Positions 1-6,187 of a stretch of DNA of 13,998 nt are shown here, one piece after another. The translations under genes and the position numbers were made by a program. The notes under the pieces were generated by a model, which saw only the letters and a list, made by a program, of their open reading frames with translations, had not been told where the DNA came from and made no database searches. The stretch is taken from NCBI GenBank assembly GCA_035634055.1, contig DASQDR010000209.1, positions 1 through 13,998 of the forward strand, written 5' to 3'. Within the stretch, counting starts at the first letter, position 1; each line of letters opens with the position of its first letter. Source of the DNA: JAICTV01 sp035634055. Its GTDB lineage: Bacteria > Planctomycetota > Phycisphaerae > Tepidisphaerales > Tepidisphaeraceae.

Positions 1-3
1 CGC

Positions 4-28
4 CGGGAGAGGGTTAGGGTGAGGGCCG
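4..28. repeat. G-rich intergenic repeat motif (GGGTTAGGG type)
   Basis: The window opens with GAGAGGGTTAGGGTGAGGG (7-25) flanked by C/G triplets. Its reverse complement is the CCCTCACCCTAACCCTCTCC-like motif that I recall as a frequent intergenic repeat in many GC-rich bacterial genomes. It contains four G-runs of three and could form a G-quadruplex on the plus strand. Only the edge of the element is in the window, so its length and copy number cannot be judged. The resemblance is from memory, not from a search. Confidence 0.4.
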
Positions 29-62
29 GGCCAGGCAGGATGCTTGAGGACTGACGATTGGA

Positions 63-96
63 ACTTGAACGGCGCGCGCCGCGACGCCTTTCAAGT
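63..96. repeat. Inverted repeat (hairpin) downstream of the S41 protease gene
   Basis: ACTTGAA (63-69) is repeated inverted as TTCAAGT (90-96). Inside these arms GGCG (71-74) can pair with CGCC (85-88), giving an interrupted stem of about 11 bp. It lies 72 bp beyond the stop codon of the minus-strand protease gene, where a transcription end would be expected. There is no T-run after it on the minus strand, so it is at best an atypical terminator or part of a dispersed repeat. Confidence 0.35.
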
Positions 97-121
97 CTTC
101 AATCCACAATCTTCAATCGTC
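93..121 (-). repeat. Short heptamer repeat array, AT-rich
   Basis: Read on the minus strand, positions 121-101 are three consecutive 7-mers, GACGATT, GAAGATT and GTGGATT, followed by an 8-base variant GAAGACTT (100-93). The pattern GNNGATT recurs in register and makes a small AT-rich island in otherwise very GC-rich DNA. It lies between the protease gene stop (168) and the hairpin at 63-96. No function can be read from it; it resembles short intergenic tandem repeats. Confidence 0.45.
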
Positions 122-167
122 ATGCCCGCCCGTAGCTGTTCTTCCCCCTCACGCACTCTCACCGCAC

Positions 168-1616
168 TCACGGCGCCGTGGTCGGGGCGGTCGTGCGCGT
201 GGTGGCGGGCGCGGTTGTCGTCGTGGAGGCCGGCGTCATCGCCTGCGTGGTCGTCACCGGCAGGGACGGGATCGGCGTCTTGGGGAGGACGTCGGTTACC
301 TCGCGGTCGCCCACCAGCACCACCAGCGCCACCATCGTGTCGATCGCGCGCTGGAGCTGCGCGTCGGTGGTGGACTGCGTCGTCGCCGGCTGGGTGGCCG
401 AGCGGGTCGTGCTCTTGGAGATCGGGCGCTTGAACAGTTCCTGCTCGTAGCGCATCTGCATCGCCGCCCGCTCCTGCTCCGGCGTCATCGCAACGGTGAT
501 CTGCGGCTGCACGCCCCAGTCGGTGGCGTCCTTCTTGCGGTGCACCAGCCGGCCGCTCGGCAGGTAGTAGTAGGCGACCGTCAGCTTCAGCTCCCCGCCC
601 TTGGCGTCCAGCGGGATCAGCTCCTGCACGCTCCCCTTGCCGTAGCTGCGCTGCCCGACGACCAGGGCCCGCTTGTTGTCCATCAGGCTGCCAGCGACGA
701 TCTCGGCGGCGCTGGCGGAGTGCTCGTTGACCAGCACGATCATCGGGAAGTACGACAGCGTCCCCTCCTCCTTCGCCTCGACGACCGCCTCCGGTCGGCT
801 GCGGCCCTTGGTGCTGAGGATGACGCCTTTATTGAGGAACAGGTCGACCACCTCGATCGCCTGGTCCAGCCGCCCGCCGGGGTTGAACCGCAAATCGAGG
901 ATCAGCCCCTTCATCCCGTCGGCCAACAGCTTGTCGAGCGCGCCCTTGAGGCTGTCGTGCGTCTCGCTGGTGAACTGCGTGATGCGCAGGGAGGCGATCT
1001 TCGGGTCGTCGCAGCAGTAGTAGTCCCAGTCGTTGCTCTGGCGGCGCTGGAACCCCTTGATCGTCGGGATGATGATGTCCTCGCGGCTCATCTTCAGCTC
1101 CGCCTCCTCGCCGGTGGTGTGCTTGACCGTCAGGCGCACCTCGGAGCCGAGCTTGCCCTGGATCTTCTTGACGACCTCCGGCAGGCGCATGCCCTCGATC
1201 GATTCGCCGTTGACCTTGAGGATGACGTCCCCCGCCTGCACGCCCGCCCGGAACGCCGGGCTGCCGTCGATCGGGGTGACCACCTCGATCGGCCCGCCGT
1301 CGGGGCGCTGGTCGAGCTGGATGCCGACCCCGCGGAAGCTGTTCTCCAGCATCCGGTCGAAGTCTTCCTGCCGGCTCGGCGGGACGTAGACGCTGAACGG
1401 GTCGAGCTCCTCGAGCATCCCGTCGATCGCCCCCTCGCGCAGCTTGTCCTCGTCGACCGGCTCGACGTAGTTGCTGGCGACCTGGCGGTGGATGTCGACA
1501 AGCCGGCGGACGAACGAGTAATCATCGTCCCGCGGCGCGACCGAACCCGGGATCTGCAAGGCGAGGATCGCGATGAGCGCGACGGCGACGATCCAGGCGG
1601 TCTTCTCACGGTTCAT
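168..1616 (-). CDS. S41 family carboxy-terminal processing protease (CtpA/Prc type), membrane-anchored
   Basis: This 482-residue protein is a periplasmic tail-specific serine protease. Residues 8-24 form one hydrophobic segment, a signal anchor or signal peptide. A PDZ domain covers about 93-178 and the S41 core about 205-375. The visible catalytic residues are Ser302 (in NEHSASAAE), Lys327 (in SYGKGSVQ, 25 residues later as in other CtpA enzymes) and Gln331. LDLRFNPGG (about 240-248) is the family's conserved segment. The linker before the core carries an unusual Cys-Cys pair (201-202). After residue 395 the tail is rich in Thr, Ser, Ala and Pro with a short hydrophobic stretch near 425-435, beyond the usual family end. 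No good Shine-Dalgarno precedes the ATG, but TACAAT (1631-1626 on the minus strand) lies 9 bases before it and could be a -10 box giving a very short leader. It lies 46 bp downstream of the hydrolase gene and may also be read from there. Confidence 0.95.
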   Translation of the reverse strand: MNREKTAWIVAVALIAILALQIPGSVAPRDDDYSFVRRLVDIHRQVASNYVEPVDEDKLREGAIDGMLEELDPFSVYVPPSRQEDFDRMLENSFRGVGIQLDQRPDGGPIEVVTPIDGSPAFRAGVQAGDVILKVNGESIEGMRLPEVVKKIQGKLGSEVRLTVKHTTGEEAELKMSREDIIIPTIKGFQRRQSNDWDYYCCDDPKIASLRITQFTSETHDSLKGALDKLLADGMKGLILDLRFNPGGRLDQAIEVVDLFLNKGVILSTKGRSRPEAVVEAKEEGTLSYFPMIVLVNEHSASAAEIVAGSLMDNKRALVVGQRSYGKGSVQELIPLDAKGGELKLTVAYYYLPSGRLVHRKKDATDWGVQPQITVAMTPEQERAAMQMRYEQELFKRPISKSTTRSATQPATTQSTTDAQLQRAIDTMVALVVLVGDREVTDVLPKTPIPSLPVTTTQAMTPASTTTTAPATTRTTAPTTAP

Positions 1617-1662
1617 GATGCGGGGATTGTAGTCCGGCGAGCGCCGGAACGGGAACCGGGCG

Positions 1663-2454
1663 TCACAGCGTTGCGATGAACCTGCCGATCGCCAGGCTCA
1701 CTTGTTCCGGCTGCTCGATCGGGGCCATGTGACCGGCGTCGGGCACGATCGTGATCCGCGCGTGGGGGATCGCCTGCCGCATCTTCTCCGCGCCGGCCGG
1801 CGGGGTGATGGCGTCGTGCTGGCCGACGATCACCAGCGTCGGGACCGTGATGGACGGCAAATCGCGCGCGTGGTCGTCGCGGTCGCGCATCGCCAGCAGG
1901 GCCTGCTCGATGGTCAGCGGCGGGCACGCCTCCATGATGGCGCGGAGCTCGCGCGCGACGGCCGGGATGCGCTGTGCGGCGCTGGGGGCGAGCATCTTGG
2001 GCATCATCTGCTCGGCGACGGCGGCCGAACCCTTCTCGCGCACGAGCTGGACCATCTTGTCGCGCCCCTGCTTCCCCTCGGCGGTGTCGCCCTCGGCCTT
2101 GGTGTCCACCAGGATCAGGCCGCGCAGGTCGGCGGGATACTTCTTCGCGTACTCCAGCGCGACGTACCCGCCCATCGACAGCCCGCCGAGCACCGCCGGC
2201 AGCGCGCCCAGCTCGACCAGCAGCGCGCGCACGTCGTCGGCGAGTTGCTTCAGCGACGTGAAGGGGCTGGTGGACGCGGACCGGCCGAAGCCGCGCAGGT
2301 CGGGGGTGATGACGCGGAACATGTCCGCCAGGTCTTCCCGCTGCCGCGCCCAGACGCGCGCGTCGAGCGGAAAGCCGTGCAGCAGCACGAGCGGCGGCCC
2401 GCTGCCGGATTCCTCGTAGTGGATGGCCGTTCCCGAAATGGTCTTTGCCGGCAT
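1663..2454 (-). CDS. Alpha/beta-fold hydrolase
   Basis: This 263-residue cytoplasmic hydrolase has a complete alpha/beta fold. HGFPLD (26-31) is the oxyanion-hole loop. Ser93 lies in the nucleophile elbow GLSMGG, Asp214 in GQHDAITPP is the acid, and His242 in DAGHMAPIEQP is the base. PDLRGFGRS (51-59) is also typical. The family includes 3-oxoadipate enol-lactonases, esterases and haloperoxidase-like enzymes, and the substrate cannot be read from sequence. The ATG at 2454 was chosen because AAGGAG lies 6 bases upstream (2466-2461) and the fold begins directly after it. The same frame stays open far upstream, antisense to the phosphatase gene, but that part shows no protein-like features. It is divergent from the phosphatase across 189 bp and is followed 46 bp later by the S41 protease gene on the same strand. 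Confidence 0.93.
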   Translation of the reverse strand: MPAKTISGTAIHYEESGSGPPLVLLHGFPLDARVWARQREDLADMFRVITPDLRGFGRSASTSPFTSLKQLADDVRALLVELGALPAVLGGLSMGGYVALEYAKKYPADLRGLILVDTKAEGDTAEGKQGRDKMVQLVREKGSAAVAEQMMPKMLAPSAAQRIPAVARELRAIMEACPPLTIEQALLAMRDRDDHARDLPSITVPTLVIVGQHDAITPPAGAEKMRQAIPHARITIVPDAGHMAPIEQPEQVSLAIGRFIATL

Positions 2455-2473
2455 GGGTTGCTCCTTCGCTCTG

Positions 2474-2489
2474 GCGCGCGCGCGCGCGC
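2474..2489. repeat. Alternating GC dinucleotide run
   Basis: Sixteen bases of strictly alternating G and C lie in the leader region of the hydrolase gene, 19 bp upstream of its ATG. Such runs can adopt Z-DNA and are prone to length change. In DNA this GC-rich it may be chance. Confidence 0.5.
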
Positions 2490-2509
2490 TCCCCGCTTCG
2501 ATGGCAGCG

Positions 2510-2538
2510 ATCTTACATCTCAGCGTCACCGCGTTGAA
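2510..2538 (-). promoter_or_regulatory. Possible promoter for the hydrolase gene
   Basis: On the minus strand TTCAAC (2538-2533) and TAAGAT (2515-2510) are separated by 17 bp. They match 3 and 4 of 6 sigma-70 consensus positions. The implied leader is about 50 bases to the ATG at 2454. The match is weak, and the -35 overlaps the -35 proposed for the divergent phosphatase promoter. Confidence 0.25.
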
Positions 2539-2561
2539 CACGCCGATCGATGCCCTACAAT
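2534..2561 (+). promoter_or_regulatory. Probable sigma-70 type promoter for the PocR-GAF-PP2C gene
   Basis: TTGAAC (2534-2539) and TACAAT (2556-2561) are separated by 16 bp, matching 4 and 5 of 6 consensus positions. A start near 2568 would give a leader of about 75 bases before the ATG at 2644. It sits in the only AT-richer part of the divergent intergenic region. Confidence 0.45.
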
Positions 2562-2643
2562 CGCCGGCTTGGACGGGGGCACGGGCACGGAGGCTGCCGC
2601 GCGCTGCGTAACGCCGCGGCGCGCTGGCGCGAACGATCGGTTG

Positions 2644-4359
2644 ATGTCGGACCACACCCAGGCCAACCTGCGGCTGACGGACTTCATGGACGTGCAAACG
2701 CTCCAGGAGATCCAGGACAGCTTCGCCGCCGTCGCCAACGTCAAGGCGACCATCACCGATGCGCAGGGGAACCTGATCACCCAGCCGGTGCCGACGAAGG
2801 AATTTCTCAAGCGCCAGCAGACGCTGGCGGCAGCCGAGGAAGGCGACGGGCCGCAGCGCGCCGGCCGCGAGTACGTCGCGCCGATCATGGTCGGCGGGCA
2901 GCGGCTGGGGACCATTCGCATGGCCGCCAACGGCTCGCTGCCGGGGCTGGAGGACGCCCGCATCGCGCAGCTTGCCGAGAAGTTCGGCATGGACCCGAAG
3001 AAGGCGCGGACGCTGATCGCGCAGCTCATCCGCGGCCGCAACACCCGCCCCGCCGCCATCCAGTTTCTCTTCCTGCTCGCCAACGCGATCGCGCGGCTCT
3101 GCTACCAGGAGTACCAGCTCCGCCAGCGCATCAACGAGCTGACGGTCGTCTACAACGTGACGATGATGCTGGCCGACACGCGCGACCTCCAGGCGGTGCT
3201 CCAGCGCACGGTGCAGTTGGTGGCCGACGTGATGGGCGTCAAGGCCGCCTCGATCCGCCTGATCGACCAGGAGCACGACGAGCTGGTGATCAAGGCCGGC
3301 CACAACCTCTCCAAGGAATACCTCGCCAAGGGCCCCGTCCGGCTCAGCCGCGCGGACATCGACAAGACCGCGCTCGGCGAGCAGGGTTACGAGTACGTCC
3401 GCAACCTGACCGACGACCCGCGCACGCAGTACCCCGAGGAATCGAAGCGCGAGGGGATCGTCTCGATGCTGTCGGCGGGCATGCGCTACAAGGGGCAGGC
3501 GGTCGGCGTGCTGCGCGTCTACACCGCGGAGGAGCAGGTCTTCACGCCGTTGCAGATCGACCTGCTCAAGGCGGTGGCGGCGCAGGCGGCGGCGGCGATC
3601 GAGAACACGCGGCTCATCACCGAGGCGATCGAGGCCGAGGCGCTGGAAAAGCAGGTCACCATGGCCGCCGACGTCCAGCAGCGAATGATCCCGCGCACGC
3701 CTCCGGAGATCCCGGGGCTGGACCTGTCGGCGGTCTACGTGCCCGCCTACACGCTCGGGGGGGACTTCTACGACTTCATCACCCTGCCGGACAACAACCT
3801 TGGCATGGTGATCGCCGACGTCAGCGGCAAGGGCGTCCCCGCCTCGCTCATCATGGCCTCGGTCCGCGCCGCGCTGCGGGCGCAGGTGGACAACGTCTAC
3901 TACCTGTACGAGGTGATGCGGCGGGTGAACATGATGCTCTACCGCGACACCCGCGACACGGAGTTCGTCACCCTCTTCTACGGCGTCTACGACCCGGGAA
4001 ACAAGCGCCTCACTTACTGCAACGCCGGGCACCCCGCGCCGCTGGTGCTGCGCGACGGGAAGATCATCGAGCTCGGGAGCGACAACATGGTGCTCGGCAT
4101 CAATCCCGACGAGCCGTACAAGCAGTCGCTGCTGGAGCTCAAGAGCGGCGACCAACTCCTGATCTACACCGACGGCGTGACCGACGCGATGAACTACAAG
4201 CAGGAGCCGTTCGGCAAGAAGCGCCTTTACGAAGCCTTCTCCGCCGGCGGCGACAGCGCCGAGACCGTCGCCCAGAACCTCCTGTGGCAACTCCGCAAGT
4301 TCGTCGGCATCAGCAAGCGCAGCGACGACGTGACCATGATCGCGGCGCACGTCCTGTAG
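2644..4359 (+). CDS. PocR-GAF-SpoIIE/RsbU-type PP2C serine phosphatase
   Basis: This 571-residue cytoplasmic protein has three parts. Residues 12-155 match a PocR sensory domain (LTDFMDVQTLQEIQDSF, then ATITDAQGN, then YVAPIMVGGQRLGTI) but lack the usual cysteine-containing centre. Residues about 165-322 form a GAF domain. Residues about 335-570 form a PP2C-like SpoIIE/RsbU phosphatase with GGDFYDF (372-378), ADVSGKG (Asp392), YTDGVTDA (Asp510) and DD (561-562) as metal-binding acids. These enzymes typically dephosphorylate an anti-sigma factor antagonist, or a STAS-domain protein, in response to the sensory domains. No STAS or HPK gene is adjacent, so the target must lie elsewhere. The ATG at 2644 was chosen because PocR homology starts directly after it; it has no clear Shine-Dalgarno. 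The frame is open further upstream but that part does not look like protein. It is convergent with the TPR gene, 50 bp away. Confidence 0.93.
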   Translation: MSDHTQANLRLTDFMDVQTLQEIQDSFAAVANVKATITDAQGNLITQPVPTKEFLKRQQTLAAAEEGDGPQRAGREYVAPIMVGGQRLGTIRMAANGSLPGLEDARIAQLAEKFGMDPKKARTLIAQLIRGRNTRPAAIQFLFLLANAIARLCYQEYQLRQRINELTVVYNVTMMLADTRDLQAVLQRTVQLVADVMGVKAASIRLIDQEHDELVIKAGHNLSKEYLAKGPVRLSRADIDKTALGEQGYEYVRNLTDDPRTQYPEESKREGIVSMLSAGMRYKGQAVGVLRVYTAEEQVFTPLQIDLLKAVAAQAAAAIENTRLITEAIEAEALEKQVTMAADVQQRMIPRTPPEIPGLDLSAVYVPAYTLGGDFYDFITLPDNNLGMVIADVSGKGVPASLIMASVRAALRAQVDNVYYLYEVMRRVNMMLYRDTRDTEFVTLFYGVYDPGNKRLTYCNAGHPAPLVLRDGKIIELGSDNMVLGINPDEPYKQSLLELKSGDQLLIYTDGVTDAMNYKQEPFGKKRLYEAFSAGGDSAETVAQNLLWQLRKFVGISKRSDDVTMIAAHVL

Positions 4360-4409
4360 CGGAGACCGCCGGCAAGGCGGGAGTCCAAGTGAAGCGCGGC
4401 GAGGCGGCC

Positions 4410-5741
4410 TCACCGCCCGACGATCCACTTCATCGCGCGGACGAAGCGGTGGCGGAGGCGGAGGATTTTCAGGCGGAGCTCGAGCTTGGCAAGGCTGGCG
4501 TCCTTGGGGTTGATGTCCAGCCCGCGGCGGGTCCAGTCCAGGGCGGCGTCGTAGTCGCCGAGGTGCTCGTGCGCCAGCGCCAGGTTGAAGATCGCCAGCG
4601 GGTTGCACGGGGCGATGTTGAGCGCGCGCTGGCAGGCTTCGATGCCGTCGTGGAAACGCTGCCGTGCGAACTGCGCCACCGCCAGGTTGATCCACGCGCT
4701 GACGTTCTTCGGCTGGAGCTGCACCAGCCGCTTCAGGGTGGCGACGGCGAGGCGGTTGTCGCCGCAGTCCATCAGCAGGTTGCCGAGCCCCAGCAGGACA
4801 TCGGGCTCCTCCGGCTTGAGCAGCAGCTCGCCGCGGAGGTGGCGGCGGATCTCGGCGGGCTCGCGGCGGCGCTGGTGGATCTTCGCCAGTTGCAGGTGCG
4901 CGCCGGGAAAGGTCGGGTCCAGGCGCAACGTTTTAAGCAGCTCGGTCGCCGCCTCCTCGTCGCACCCGCGGCCGACCAACCAGCGGCCGTGGGCGTAGTG
5001 CGCCGCCGGCTCGTCGGGCGACATCTCGATGGCGCGGCGGATCTTCTCGCCCGCCTCGTCGACCCGCCCCATCTCCAGCAGGAGCTCCCCCAGGTCCAGC
5101 AGCGTGTCGGTGCAGCCGGGGTCCTGCCGCAGCCCCGCAAGGTAGTGCCGGCGCGCCTGCTCCAGCTCCCCCTTGGCCCAGAGCGCCTCGGCGATGCGCA
5201 CGTGGGCGTCGGGGTGGGTCTCGTCCAGGTCCAGCGTCTTGCGCCAACAGAAGATCGCCCGGTCGTACTGCCCGCGCGAGTGCAGGCTGCACCCGATGTA
5301 GTAGTAGCAGCGCGGGCAGTGCTCCTTGTACAGCCGGGCGAGGTAGAACATCTCCTCGGCCTTCTCGTGCTCGCCCAGCTCGGCGTAGGTGATGATGCGG
5401 TTGCAGTAGCTGGGCTCGAAGGAGGGGTCGATGTGCTCGATCTTCTGGAACGTGTTCAGCGCCTGCTTGAACCGCCCGACGCGGTGCAGGTCCATCCCCA
5501 GGCGGCTCATGGTCTGAAGATCGTTTGGGTCGATGTCCAGCGCCTGCTTGTAAGCGTCGATCGCTTCCTCGGCGCGGTCCAGCTCATCGAGGGTGACACC
5601 CAGGTTGTAGAACCAGCCGGAGTTGTAGGGATTAATGGCGATGGCGGCGCGCAGCTCTTCCACCGCCTCCTGGAGCTTGCGCTGCTCGAAGAGCTCCTGG
5701 GCCCGTTCGACGCGTCGCTCGGCATCGTTCCAGTCGTTCAT
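4410..5741 (-). CDS. Twelve-unit tetratricopeptide repeat protein
   Basis: This 443-residue protein has no signal peptide and is nearly all TPR. The position-32 residue of each unit recurs exactly every 34 residues from Pro38 to Pro412 (38, 72, 106, 140, 174, 208, 242, 276, 310, 344, 378, 412). Ten of these are Pro; positions 140 and 174 are Glu. That implies twelve units with no insertion or gap, a single continuous superhelix. The unit around 142-165 (HCPRC, IGC, IFC) holds four of the protein's nine or so cysteines. The C-terminal 24 residues (420-443) are a strongly basic amphipathic helix. TPR superhelices bind peptides or partner proteins; the partner is unknown. Start ATG at 5741 has only a weak GGAAG 10 bases upstream. 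It is convergent with the phosphatase gene and divergent from the HEAT gene. Confidence 0.93.
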   Translation of the reverse strand: MNDWNDAERRVERAQELFEQRKLQEAVEELRAAIAINPYNSGWFYNLGVTLDELDRAEEAIDAYKQALDIDPNDLQTMSRLGMDLHRVGRFKQALNTFQKIEHIDPSFEPSYCNRIITYAELGEHEKAEEMFYLARLYKEHCPRCYYYIGCSLHSRGQYDRAIFCWRKTLDLDETHPDAHVRIAEALWAKGELEQARRHYLAGLRQDPGCTDTLLDLGELLLEMGRVDEAGEKIRRAIEMSPDEPAAHYAHGRWLVGRGCDEEAATELLKTLRLDPTFPGAHLQLAKIHQRRREPAEIRRHLRGELLLKPEEPDVLLGLGNLLMDCGDNRLAVATLKRLVQLQPKNVSAWINLAVAQFARQRFHDGIEACQRALNIAPCNPLAIFNLALAHEHLGDYDAALDWTRRGLDINPKDASLAKLELRLKILRLRHRFVRAMKWIVGR

Positions 5742-5824
5742 GACGCCCGCTTCCGGCCGCTGTTCACGAGAAACGGCAAGGGTCTGGTGCGCGGTCCAAC
5801 CGCTGCGCGGATGACAGAGCCGCT

Positions 5825-5854
5825 AATCTACCTCCCGCGGCGAAAAATTTACAA
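5825..5854 (-). promoter_or_regulatory. Possible promoter for the TPR gene
   Basis: On the minus strand TTGTAA (5854-5849) and TAGATT (5830-5825) are spaced 18 bp apart, each matching 4 of 6 consensus positions. The leader to the ATG at 5741 would be about 75 bases. The -35 box lies in the AT-rich loop of an inverted repeat CGCGGCG (5836-5842)/CGCCGCG (5857-5863), which could act as an operator. Confidence 0.3.
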
Positions 5855-5929
5855 GACGCCGCGCACGCCGCTGCCGGGAATTTTCGCCCCTGCGGGCGAT
5901 TCGTATCCACTGATGCGGCCGCGACTTTT

Positions 5930-5964
5930 CCGCGGGGGGGAAATACAGTATTTTCCGCCCGCGG
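5930..5964. promoter_or_regulatory. Near-perfect 35-bp palindrome between divergent genes
   Basis: The dyad is centred on A5947. Positions 5930-5946 pair with 5948-5964 at 15 of 17 steps by Watson-Crick rules, with one G-T step (5940/5954) and one G-G mismatch (5937/5957). The inner part GGAAATACAGTATTTTCC (5939-5956) is AT-rich and the outer arms CCGCGGG/CCCGCGG are pure GC. No T-run follows on either strand, so it is not a standard terminator. It lies 189 bp from the TPR start and 223 bp from the HEAT start. It may be an operator for a dimeric regulator or an RNA hairpin in a long leader. Confidence 0.5.
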
Positions 5965-6187
5965 GACCTGGGTCGGCGCGCCGGTTCGACCGATCAAATC
6001 AAATGTGCGGCCCGGCCGTGCGCCGGAGGGCTGCCGACCGGGCGCGCCGCGGATGTCGGCGCGGGGCGAACCGGACCGGCTGCTTCGGCCGCCGGTGGGC
6101 AGCAACGTCCCGCCCCCGCGCTGAGGCTACCGGCCGAGCGGGCGTCCCGCCGCGGCGCGCGGAGGGGCAAAGGAGACGGGCAACAGC

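Larger units (their letters stand above)
5742..6187. other. Divergent intergenic region, 446 bp
   Basis: This gap separates the minus-strand TPR gene from the plus-strand HEAT gene. It holds a possible TPR promoter (5825-5854), a 7-bp inverted repeat around an AT-rich loop (5836-5863), a small 6-bp hairpin TCGCCC/GGGCGA (5884-5899) and a long palindrome (5930-5964). From 6005 to 6165 it is extremely GC-rich and I see nothing in it. Open frames on the minus strand here have no protein-like features. No clear sigma-70 promoter for the HEAT gene is visible. Confidence 0.6.

Noticed and set aside
540..1679. 379-codon plus-strand open frame over the S41 protease gene
   Set aside because: It is antisense to a protein with intact PDZ and catalytic motifs, and its product is a low-complexity mixture of Arg, Asp, Leu and Val.
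4366..4380. CCGCC-GGCAA-GGCGG hairpin between the convergent phosphatase and TPR genes as a terminator
   Set aside because: The stem is only 5 bp with no T-run on either strand, and such stems are expected by chance in DNA this GC-rich.
2455..4695. Long minus-strand open frame running antisense through the whole phosphatase gene and joined to the hydrolase frame
   Set aside because: The translation is rich in Arg, Ala, His and Val with no domain pattern. It mirrors the codon bias of the GC-rich plus-strand gene, and the hydrolase has its own ATG and Shine-Dalgarno at 2454.
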